From assembly GCF_022346995.1 (NCBI RefSeq), contig NZ_JAKRNM010000001.1:1364001-1428000 (forward strand): a stretch of DNA of 64,000 bases, read 5' to 3'. Positions 25,970 to 33,904 of the stretch are shown here, piece after piece. The translations under genes and the position numbers were made by a program. How positions within the stretch are numbered: the first letter of the stretch is position 1; each line of letters opens with the position of its first letter. Source of the stretch: Paenibacillus sp. ACRRY. Its GTDB lineage: Bacteria > Bacillota > Bacilli > Paenibacillales > Paenibacillaceae. The notes under the pieces are model-generated. The model did no database searches, was not told the DNA's origin, and saw only the letters and a program-made list of their open reading frames with translations.

Positions 25970-27722
25970 GAGGCAGCTCCCCTTTCCATGGAACATTTAC
26001 GATAATACATAAACCACCCAGGTCACTGCGCCTTGCAGCAAGACCGCACTCTGAACCAAACTTGATTTTCAGCCTCTGGTTCACATTGATAAGCCCCGTA
26101 ATTTCCTCATCTTCCTGTCTCTGCGCAGGCTCCCCAAAGGACTGATTCAGCTCAGCTAACATCTTGTCCGTTAACTGATCACCATCATCTTCAATCAGAA
26201 TGGACAGCCTGTCCTCCGCCGTCTGATAGGAGAGTTTAAGAATACCTCCCTGACTTCGTTTGGCAAGTGCATGTTCGAAGACATTCTCTACGATTGGCTG
26301 AACAATGACTCTCGGGATCGCAATCGATCTGTACACAGGGTTCATATCCTCAATGAGCAATTGTACCCTTGATCCGAATCGGATCTTCTGAATCGCAGCA
26401 TAGACCATCGCATGGTCTACCTCTTCACCGAGCGATACTTCGGTATGGGAGTCACGTGACATATACCTGAAATACTGACCCAGATAGTCGGTAAACTCCT
26501 GGATTAATTCAACATTCTCCACCTCTGCCATCTGTTTAATACTGAACAGACTGTTGTATAGAAAGTGAGGTTGAATCTGGGATTGAAGATGTTTGAGCTC
26601 TGCTTCACTCGTTCGTATTCTGGCAACATAATTTTCTTCAATCAAAAGATGTAAGCGCTCTATCATATGGTTAAAACGAGAGTATAAATATCCGAATTCA
26701 TCCCGTCTTGAATGTGGAATGCGAATGTCTGGCTGCCCTTGCTCCGCCATTCTGAATCCTTTGACGAGTGCAGATAACGGCTTGTGGATCGATTTATAAA
26801 CAGATAATGAGAAGATGATAATAATGACCATTGACATTACGGTTAACATCCATAACCATAACTTATATCGTTCCAGTGGTGCCTGAAGCACTTCTTCAGC
26901 AATACTGGAGGTTAGTGTGAATGAATGATCCGAATCATAGAGGGAGTAGTACAAATGATCATCGGAGTGGTATCTCGTTACCTGCAGCGCATCCTGCGAT
27001 TCGGTTGGGAGCATCTGTAACAGTCCGGTAGAGACAGCCTGCTCTGAGGAGGAAATGACAACTTCGTGCTCATCACCAAAGCTCAGCGTGATATCACTTC
27101 CACCCGTTTCCGACAACTGCTGCAGCCTTTTCTTCAGCTCATCCGCAGATAAGCGTATTCCCAATATAAAATTGGGCGGCTCCTCGTGATTCATATTGTA
27201 CGGATTGCTCTTCAGGAAATAGAGATCATCTGCCGAAGTCGATAACTCCCCATTCAGATTCCCCATGGTCGCAAGCAGAACTTTCCACTCGTCGTCCTCA
27301 ACGCTGCGGATGCCATCCACTGCACTTACCCGCTTATGAAGCGCAGGAACATAGTACACCACATCACTGATGTATGGACTGGTCACCATGATCTGACTGA
27401 GTTTCTTATGTATGTCATTCAGACTTGATGTAATCTCATATCGGCTCATAATGGGTGCTCTGGTACTTAATGTGGACATCGGTTCATCGAACGAAAATTC
27501 ATTCACAAGACTGCTCATTCGCTCCAATTCGAATTGCAGATGATTGTGGTAGAAGTGCAGCTTGGAATCATGCGCATTTTCCACTTCGGTCTGCATTTGC
27601 TTGGAGCTATACTGTGTAATTACAATGCTACTTCCATATAGCGGGAGAATAACCAATACAAAAGCAATCATCAGTTTGACCACAATGGAGTTGGTCTTCC
27701 AGTTCCCCCCCAATAATCTCAT
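25947..27722 (-). CDS. YesM-type sensor histidine kinase
   Basis: A 591-aa membrane kinase. The first membrane segment (about residues 12-35) and a second (about 290-312) enclose an extracellular sensor domain of about 250 residues. A HAMP linker follows, then the His_kinase box QIQPHFLYNSLFSIKQM with the phospho-His, and an HATPase_c domain with VQPIVENVFEHAL and the LIEDDGD box. ATG 27722 is preferred over a longer frame to 27752. A strong terminator stands between it and the permease genes, so the sensor pair may also have its own promoter. Confidence 0.93.
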   Translation of the reverse strand: MRLLGGNWKTNSIVVKLMIAFVLVILPLYGSSIVITQYSSKQMQTEVENAHDSKLHFYHNHLQFELERMSSLVNEFSFDEPMSTLSTRAPIMSRYEITSSLNDIHKKLSQIMVTSPYISDVVYYVPALHKRVSAVDGIRSVEDDEWKVLLATMGNLNGELSTSADDLYFLKSNPYNMNHEEPPNFILGIRLSADELKKRLQQLSETGGSDITLSFGDEHEVVISSSEQAVSTGLLQMLPTESQDALQVTRYHSDDHLYYSLYDSDHSFTLTSSIAEEVLQAPLERYKLWLWMLTVMSMVIIIIFSLSVYKSIHKPLSALVKGFRMAEQGQPDIRIPHSRRDEFGYLYSRFNHMIERLHLLIEENYVARIRTSEAELKHLQSQIQPHFLYNSLFSIKQMAEVENVELIQEFTDYLGQYFRYMSRDSHTEVSLGEEVDHAMVYAAIQKIRFGSRVQLLIEDMNPVYRSIAIPRVIVQPIVENVFEHALAKRSQGGILKLSYQTAEDRLSILIEDDGDQLTDKMLAELNQSFGEPAQRQEDEEITGLINVNQRLKIKFGSECGLAARRSDLGGLCIIVNVPWKGELPHAADADR

Positions 27723-27750
27723 TCCCCTTCCACTCCTCTCCTCAAGCAGC

Positions 27751-27775
27751 AAAAAAGGAGCCGGAAATCGGCTCC
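27751..27775 (-). terminator. Strong terminator inside the transporter/sensor unit
   Basis: GGAGCCG-gaaat-CGGCTCC (27757-27775) and six T on the minus strand. It lies between the second permease gene and the YesM gene and would lower read-through into the sensor genes. Confidence 0.88.
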
Positions 27776-27801
27776 TCTACTCGGTTTTCCTCCTACCGAT
27801 C

Positions 27802-28692
27802 TTATCCCTTTACACTGCCGACAACAAGCCCATGGACGAAATATCGTTGCAGAAATGGATAGACGAGCAGAATGGGAATAACGGATAAAAAAATCTGGGA
27901 CGCCTGGGTCGTTCGATCCGACACCTGGCTTAACAGCGTTGCATCCTCCAATGTCATCATTTCACTCTGGATCATCGTCACTTGCTGCAGCATGGATTGC
28001 AGATACGTTGCGAGTGGATAATGTTCCGGGCTTTTCATATAGATCATGCCATCAAACCAGGCATTCCAGTGTCCGACCATGGCAAACAACGTGATGGTTG
28101 CGATACTTGGCAGAGAAATAGGCAGATAGATGCTCCACAGTGTACGGAAATGCCCTGCACCATCCATCCACGAGGCTTCTTCCAATTCTTTCGGCAAACC
28201 TCTGAAGAAGTTAAGCATCAGCAGTACATTGAAAATGGGCACGGCCCCAGGTAATATCAGTGCCCAGATCGAATCCAGGAGACCAGCTTCCTTGACGACC
28301 AGATAACCTGGAATCAACCCTCCACTGAACAGCATCGTGAATACAAATATCCAGGCATAGAATGTTCTGGAACGAAATCTGGAAGCTTCTTTGGAGAGAG
28401 GAAAAGCTACAAGAATTGTGAAGATCAGATTCGTGGCAACTCCCAATACCACCCGAAGCAGACTCGTGCCAAACGAGTTAAGGAACTGTTGATTTTCCAA
28501 AATGTACTTATAGGACGATAACGTGAAATCCACGGGCCAGAACGTAACACTCCCTGCTTTGACTGCATCACTCGAACTGAAGGATATCGCCAATATATTC
28601 ACGATCGGAAACAGACAGAGCAAGGCAAGAATCGTCAGGATGACGTAGTTAAAACCTAAAAACCAGCGATAGGCTCTCGATGCATGGTGCAT
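27802..28692 (-). CDS. Carbohydrate ABC transporter permease (LplC/YtcP type)
   Basis: A 296-aa permease with six hydrophobic segments. The EAA loop reads LEEASWMDGAGHFRTLWSIY, and the C-terminus YPFLQRYFVHGLVVGSVKG marks the YtcP/LplC group. ATG 28692 follows GGAGG by 7 bases. It lies 15 bases after the partner permease gene. With the lipoprotein at 22557-24200 it should form an importer energised by a shared ATPase coded elsewhere. Confidence 0.93.
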   Translation of the reverse strand: MHHASRAYRWFLGFNYVILTILALLCLFPIVNILAISFSSSDAVKAGSVTFWPVDFTLSSYKYILENQQFLNSFGTSLLRVVLGVATNLIFTILVAFPLSKEASRFRSRTFYAWIFVFTMLFSGGLIPGYLVVKEAGLLDSIWALILPGAVPIFNVLLMLNFFRGLPKELEEASWMDGAGHFRTLWSIYLPISLPSIATITLFAMVGHWNAWFDGMIYMKSPEHYPLATYLQSMLQQVTMIQSEMMTLEDATLLSQVSDRTTQASQIFLSVIPILLVYPFLQRYFVHGLVVGSVKG

Positions 28693-28707
28693 GATTCTGC
28701 CTCCTTT

Positions 28708-29613
28708 CTAAAATATGCGATAATTGGCGAACCGATAGGCCAGGAAATAACCAAGTCCGATAAAGATAAATGAAACTACCGACTTAATGAGGCCAAGTGC
28801 CGTAGAAACTGAATATTGGGCATCCTGCAAACCGATTCGATAGATCATCGTATCCAGGATATCACCGGATTCATAGACGAGCGGGTTATACAAATTGAAC
28901 ACCTGATCGAACCCACCATTAAGTACGTTTCCAAGACTCAGAGTAACCATTAGAATGACAATGGGGCGAATCCCCGGCAGTGTAATATGCCAGGTCTGCT
29001 TCCATCTACCTGCCCCGTCCATGACGGCGGCTTCATAGAGAGACTTATCAATGCTGGTCAATGCTGCCAAATAGATGATGGTGCCAAAACCGAACTCTTT
29101 CCATTGATCAGTAATGACAAGTATGTACGGAAACCAATCGTTGCTGGCCAGAAATTGAATGGGCTCTAGCCCCAGTGCCTTAAGCAGCATATTCACAATT
29201 CCACTGCTCGGGGATAACACATCCACGATAATGCCCGCCAGGATTACCCACGAAAAAAAGTGGGGCATATAAATGACCGTTTGAATCGTTCGTTTAAATC
29301 CAGTTTTGCGTACTTCGTTGAGCAGCAAGGCTACGAGCACCGGAATCACAAGGCCGGAACTAATTTTCATGACAGAGATGAATACCGTATTCCACACGAC
29401 CTGGCCAAACCCTGGAAGATCAAACAGGTATCTGAAGTTATCCAAGCCTACCCAGTTCATGTTCTTGAATCCGGCAATCGGAGAGAAATTCTGAAAGGCA
29501 ATCGAGAGACCTGCCATTGGAATGTAACCGAATACAATAATGATGATCAAACCTGGCAGAATCATAAGATGAAGCGGAATGTTTCTGATAAATTGTTTGT
29601 AGTTGGAACGCAT
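28708..29613 (-). CDS. Carbohydrate ABC transporter permease (LplB type)
   Basis: A 301-aa permease with a short cytoplasmic start and six hydrophobic segments. The EAA loop is YEAAVMDGAGRWKQTWHI. The ATG follows an AGGAGG-type site. It is the first gene after the GH51 terminator, so this transporter/sensor unit probably starts from a promoter in the 105 bases between 29614 and 29718. Confidence 0.93.
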   Translation of the reverse strand: MRSNYKQFIRNIPLHLMILPGLIIIIVFGYIPMAGLSIAFQNFSPIAGFKNMNWVGLDNFRYLFDLPGFGQVVWNTVFISVMKISSGLVIPVLVALLLNEVRKTGFKRTIQTVIYMPHFFSWVILAGIIVDVLSPSSGIVNMLLKALGLEPIQFLASNDWFPYILVITDQWKEFGFGTIIYLAALTSIDKSLYEAAVMDGAGRWKQTWHITLPGIRPIVILMVTLSLGNVLNGGFDQVFNLYNPLVYESGDILDTMIYRIGLQDAQYSVSTALGLIKSVVSFIFIGLGYFLAYRFANYRIF

Positions 29614-29718
29614 GAGCTGTCTCCTCCTTCAAAATTTATTATAGGAGCAGGCATGCTGAGGAAATAGTGTAGGTTATTTACTTTGGGTATCTTCTGTTGA
29701 CTCTCCATCTGAAAATAC

Positions 29719-29744
29719 AAAAAAACCGCGATTACTCGCGGTTT
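29719..29744 (-). terminator. Terminator after the GH51 gene
   Basis: AAACCGCG (29723-29730) with CGCGGTTT (29737-29744) and a run of seven T on the minus strand. Confidence 0.88.
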
Positions 29745-29789
29745 CTTCATGAATAACGTTCTCTTCCTAGGGGAGAAACATAAATGAAA

Positions 29790-32700
29790 CTACAAATCCA
29801 AAATCAATACATTCACTGAATGAGCGGGTAACTGAAGAACTACGGATTCACCATTCAGTCCAATCTCCTGCTCATATGGAACCACCTTCTCATCGTTCTT
29901 CTGGTTCACATTCGGAACATGAACCAATGATTGATCTCCGCTGAGTGTGATCAACCGTGCTGCAGATTTCACATTCAGATCCTCAAGATGGACATGTGTA
30001 GCTTTGTCCACGCTATCTGCATTCACCAGTTTTACATATACATGCTTCTGATCTCTCGTAACGGAATGGAACACCTCACGGTTATATGCTTCGAGCTTGT
30101 AATCCAGCACTTTGCTGGTTGTATATCCGTCTGTGTAGGAGCAGATCAAGCTCTTTCCTGTTTCGCCGCCATAATTGACAGTGATCGTATAATCGGTACC
30201 GCTCTCCAGCGGTTCATAATTCGCAGCTCTCAGGTTACCCGCTGCTGAACTTGAAGAATAATCACCGAGAGTATATCCTTCGATACCTTGTTTGTACACT
30301 TTTATTCCCGTTGCATCACCACCGTAACCAATCGCATATTCAATGACATCCTTCTTGTCAGATGAAATATCCGTAAGTCCCACCCCAACATAGAAACCGT
30401 CGTCACCCGACAAGCGCTTGGTTTCCACCTGCACCTTATAATTGGTCCATTCATCATTCAGAAGATATATCCCGTTCAGGCCGCTGGTTTGCGCCTTCAG
30501 GATAAGTCCGTTTCCAGATTCAAATGTATATCCTTTCGAACCAGGAATCAGACCCCACGCCTCACTCAGCTCCGTCTGCTCCCTGAAATCTTCACTCAAC
30601 AGCACGCTGCCATCCTGATTGGATGTGACCGTAACCCTTTTCACGACAATTTCTGCATTACCGGTCGCAATCTCAATCCCTCCATGAGGGATGAGTCCCA
30701 CCTGTTTCCCCTTGCTGTACGTCTTAAACGAAGTGCCGATCACTTGATCTCCAACGTATTTGGCAAAAAGGTGCTGAACGTAGTAGTTCGGTGTATACCA
30801 TACCGTCTCATCGTCAAACCAGATGCAATCCGGTGTCCAGCGATAGGTTCCATCCGTCAGCACTTTATTGAACAATGGCGCGTAGGCAGCCAAACGAACG
30901 ACATCTGCATTGTTTTCGAAGCCGGTCATGATTGCTGCTTCAGCAACGGCACCCGCCAGTGTATTTTTGTCCGTGGATGCGTACTCTCCAACAAAAACTT
31001 TGGAAGTCTCTTTCCAATTAATTTGCCCTTCTTCTTGGTATGCCCGATGGTAGTAGTTATAACGATCCACGTTATTCATCAAGTAATCATTGGACCGATA
31101 ATAGTGTTCGTCTGCAATGGTATCCATGTAATCATCCTGCTTCTCATACCAGGTTACCGTTTCTTCAATGACCTTCTGTCCATCTGCAAATGCAACTTGG
31201 GCCGAACCCGTAAGGTTACCGCTCAGGAACTTCCAGCCTTGTTGGTATGCATCATCGTCCGCTTGTGCACCAACGGTTGAAATAATATGCAATTCATGAT
31301 CCGGATAGTTTAGCTTCATATAATCATCAATGGATGCTTTGAACACTTCAAAGTTGGCGAAAAATTCGGTTCCCCAGTTCTCGTTACCTACACCAAGGTA
31401 GCGCAGATCGAACGGCTCAGGGTGTCCCATTTGGCTGCGTATTGCCGCCCATTCGTTATGTTCAACATCTGTACTCAGGGCAAAATCGATCAAGTCAGTG
31501 AAGTTTTTGATGTAATAGTCTCTTAATGCGCCGCCAGCCGGATGTGCGTAATCCGAACGTGCCTGGCACAGAACTCCACAGGCCATAACGGGAACCGGAG
31601 CAGCATTCAAATCTTCCGCGAGCTGGAAGTACTCCATGTATCCAAGACCCATTGTCATCATGTAACCCCAGACATTGTAGTTCTCTTTGCGCAGCTCTAC
31701 CGGACCAACCGAGTCCTTCCAGTCGTACACATTATCCCATATGAAGGACCCCTCCGAGATGCAGCCTCCCGGAAAGCGTAGAAACTTGGGATGCATATCA
31801 ACGAGAGCCTGAACCAGATCCTTCCTCAGTCGATAGTTCGGATTCCCCTTGTAGTTAGCATGTGCTGATACGGAAATGCCTGCTTCATCAGGAACTGCGC
31901 CCCATACGTCTCGTGGGATCAGAGACACCATATCGATGGAAATATCTCCTTCAAACGTAAGCACGAGCTGTCCAAGTGCTGTCTCTGTTCCAGTAAGAAC
32001 AAGAGCCTGATTTCTCGTATCCGAATCGACGCGGACTGCACCGTACTTTTTCCAGGTACCTCCTCCATCTACATGAACCTTGACGGAATCACTGATTGCA
32101 GTTTTCGAGCCATCCTGCAGTTGTATGGTGATCGTACCGGCCGAATCTGCTTTTGCCCAGATGGTGAAGTCGTATTGTTCACCTTTTTTGATGGACATGG
32201 CACAATGCTGATTGGTATCGGAAAAACCGCGATTTCGTATCGTAGCGCCATCCTGAACCGTCACATAGTAAGCATTTGCATCCGGGTCTTTGAGTTTGAA
32301 GTGTTCATTCAATCCACCTTCGTGATGCACATTCATTTTGCTGGTATCGCCAGACCAGGCGAATAACGGATCCCGGTTCCGCCCCGTCGAACATCCGCAT
32401 TCACCGGAGGTATGTGAGTATGTATCAAATGCAAAAGACTCAAATGAACGGTTCTGAACCAGCTCGGCATAGATTCCGCCATCCGCCGCATTGTTAATGT
32501 CCTCGTAGAACAAACCGTACATGACCTCGCTAATATCAGCGACTTGCTGATCGCCGTGGATTGTTATGGTATAAGGCGGCAGATCCTCCGGCAATACGGA
32601 TACGTCAAAACGTTTACTCAGCGTGCTTTCGCCTTTACTCAAAATCGCATTCAGGCTTGCTTCCTGTGCCGAGGTTATGAGCTGCACTTCTCCATCATGT

Positions 32701-33560
32701 GATAGCACTTCAGGGCGATTGGACTGCCAGCGGACCTTCACTTTACCTCCTAGCAAGTCAGCAGGCAGCGAGATGTTCTTCGTAATGATCCGGGTCGGAA
32801 ATGACAAATATTTATCTCCTGCCAACGCAACAATCTCTTCATCGGTTAATGATTCACACATGACTTCGATGACTTCATCCATGGTTAATCCGGCCTGATA
32901 TATCCGAAAATCGGACAGCGATCCGGCAAAATCCACATCGGCTGCATACTGAGAGCTACCAATATAATTCTGGCTGTAATTGGCCGAATCCGTGAAGGAA
33001 TCGAACCATCTGCGCAGCTTCGCATAATTACCACTGGACGTCTGACTGATAGACCCATCCGCTATTTTCTCTCCATTCACGTAGACGATCGGGCCAGCAC
33101 TGCTAAGCGTACCTCCCTGAGTACCCGCTACCGACAAAGCGATATGCATCCATTCTCCCGTTGCAAATCCTCGGCCCGGATCCACAACCAAATCCCCTTC
33201 TGCAGACATCGTTCCTCTCAGTTGTCTTGTCAAAAACAGATTGGGGCTCTGTTCTCCTTTTCCAAAGTCAAAAATGCGTTCCCACACACTGGACCCCTTG
33301 TTCAGATGCACCCACGCTGTCACAGTGATGCCTGTTTTATCACTTACATGTTGAAATAGATCTGAAGGTAACTGTAGATACGACGTTCCATTGTCCCCCC
33401 CTGCAAAAGTAGCGGCATTCCTTCCACTCACTTTCGACACTGACGGTACGGAAAGACCTGCAGCAATGCCATTCTTGCCTTGGCCAGAGTAATCTTTACC
33501 AATGTTGCCCGCATCCTCAAACTTGTAGTGTGCAATGATATGTTCCTGATAACTGCTCAT
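29790..33560 (-). CDS. Modular GH51 alpha-L-arabinofuranosidase with LamG module
   Basis: A 1256-aa enzyme releasing L-arabinose from arabinan or arabinoxylan fragments. Order: LamG/concanavalin-like module (about 1-235, with WERIFDFGKG), atrophied bacterial Ig-like domain (about 236-330), and GH51 catalytic region (from about 330) with acid/base Glu in LGVGNENWGTEFF and nucleophile Glu in KVFVGEYAST. The C-terminal beta domain is interrupted by a second carbohydrate-binding-like insert. ATG 33560 follows AGGAGG by 7 bases. No signal peptide is present, which is odd for a protein with binding modules. It is divergent from a secreted GH43 enzyme that carries similar LamG and Ig-like modules. 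Confidence 0.93.
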   Translation of the reverse strand: MSSYQEHIIAHYKFEDAGNIGKDYSGQGKNGIAAGLSVPSVSKVSGRNAATFAGGDNGTSYLQLPSDLFQHVSDKTGITVTAWVHLNKGSSVWERIFDFGKGEQSPNLFLTRQLRGTMSAEGDLVVDPGRGFATGEWMHIALSVAGTQGGTLSSAGPIVYVNGEKIADGSISQTSSGNYAKLRRWFDSFTDSANYSQNYIGSSQYAADVDFAGSLSDFRIYQAGLTMDEVIEVMCESLTDEEIVALAGDKYLSFPTRIITKNISLPADLLGGKVKVRWQSNRPEVLSHDGEVQLITSAQEASLNAILSKGESTLSKRFDVSVLPEDLPPYTITIHGDQQVADISEVMYGLFYEDINNAADGGIYAELVQNRSFESFAFDTYSHTSGECGCSTGRNRDPLFAWSGDTSKMNVHHEGGLNEHFKLKDPDANAYYVTVQDGATIRNRGFSDTNQHCAMSIKKGEQYDFTIWAKADSAGTITIQLQDGSKTAISDSVKVHVDGGGTWKKYGAVRVDSDTRNQALVLTGTETALGQLVLTFEGDISIDMVSLIPRDVWGAVPDEAGISVSAHANYKGNPNYRLRKDLVQALVDMHPKFLRFPGGCISEGSFIWDNVYDWKDSVGPVELRKENYNVWGYMMTMGLGYMEYFQLAEDLNAAPVPVMACGVLCQARSDYAHPAGGALRDYYIKNFTDLIDFALSTDVEHNEWAAIRSQMGHPEPFDLRYLGVGNENWGTEFFANFEVFKASIDDYMKLNYPDHELHIISTVGAQADDDAYQQGWKFLSGNLTGSAQVAFADGQKVIEETVTWYEKQDDYMDTIADEHYYRSNDYLMNNVDRYNYYHRAYQEEGQINWKETSKVFVGEYASTDKNTLAGAVAEAAIMTGFENNADVVRLAAYAPLFNKVLTDGTYRWTPDCIWFDDETVWYTPNYYVQHLFAKYVGDQVIGTSFKTYSKGKQVGLIPHGGIEIATGNAEIVVKRVTVTSNQDGSVLLSEDFREQTELSEAWGLIPGSKGYTFESGNGLILKAQTSGLNGIYLLNDEWTNYKVQVETKRLSGDDGFYVGVGLTDISSDKKDVIEYAIGYGGDATGIKVYKQGIEGYTLGDYSSSSAAGNLRAANYEPLESGTDYTITVNYGGETGKSLICSYTDGYTTSKVLDYKLEAYNREVFHSVTRDQKHVYVKLVNADSVDKATHVHLEDLNVKSAARLITLSGDQSLVHVPNVNQKNDEKVVPYEQEIGLNGESVVLQLPAHSVNVLILDL

Positions 33561-33652
33561 TGTTATGCCTCCTATGTAGATCGTCAATTAATTCATAAAA
33601 ACATGAATCATTAATAAATTTATAAATATATTATCTACTCGTTATAGTACTC

Positions 33653-33705
33653 ATTTCGAATTAGATTTTCAACAAAAAACTTCTAATCGGTGTTAAATTC
33701 GAAAT
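33653..33705. repeat. Inverted repeat, candidate regulator site
   Basis: ATTTCGAATT (33653-33662) and AATTCGAAAT (33696-33705) are perfect inverse copies, 43 bp centre to centre, close to four helical turns. The spacing suits binding by a protein dimer. The YesN-type regulator of this locus is a candidate. Confidence 0.5.
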
Positions 33706-33796
33706 AAATTCAAACTTTAGTTATTCATTTCGCTTTTTTTAACTCATTTCAACAACATGGTTTACAAAAATATAAATTAATTGATATTATAGCAAA

Positions 33797-33810
33797 TGTA
33801 AGCGCTTGAT
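33797..33810 (+). promoter_or_regulatory. Possible CcpA (cre) site before GH43
   Basis: TGTAAGCGCTTGAT: the left half and the palindromic AAGCGCTT core match cre, while the last three bases do not. It lies 95-108 bases before the GH43 start, a place that would fit glucose repression. Confidence 0.5.
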
Positions 33811-33823
33811 TCGAGCAATAACA

Positions 33824-33832
33824 GAAAGGAGG
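33824..33832 (+). promoter_or_regulatory. Orphan Shine-Dalgarno GAAAGGAGG (STAB-SD-like)
   Basis: GAAAGGAGG lies 73 bases before the GH43 ATG, with no ATG, GTG or TTG at a usable distance. The same 9-mer is known as the STAB-SD element that stabilises cry3A mRNA in Bacillus thuringiensis by ribosome binding (recalled knowledge). The gene's own ribosome site is the AAAGGGG just before 33905. Confidence 0.6.
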
Positions 33833-33904
33833 ACTGCACTACCACGTTTATCCGCTTTATTTTTAACATGTTTTATATTTTGTGAATGAAGAAAGGGGAC
33901 ACGT

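Larger units (their letters stand above)
33561..33904. other. 344-bp AT-rich divergent control region, GH51/GH43
   Basis: Holds promoters for both arabinan enzymes. Visible elements are a 10-bp inverted repeat (33653-33662 and 33696-33705), three CATTTC-type repeats (about 33652, 33726 and 33744), a possible cre site (33797-33810) and an orphan Shine-Dalgarno (33824-33832). No ORF is supported. Confidence 0.7.

Noticed and set aside
30489..31280. 263-aa plus-strand frame opposite GH51
   Set aside because: Antisense shadow of the GH51 catalytic domain; no ribosome site or family features.
33824..33904. Leader peptide after the orphan Shine-Dalgarno before GH43
   Set aside because: No ATG, GTG or TTG lies within about 5-13 bases after GAAAGGAGG.
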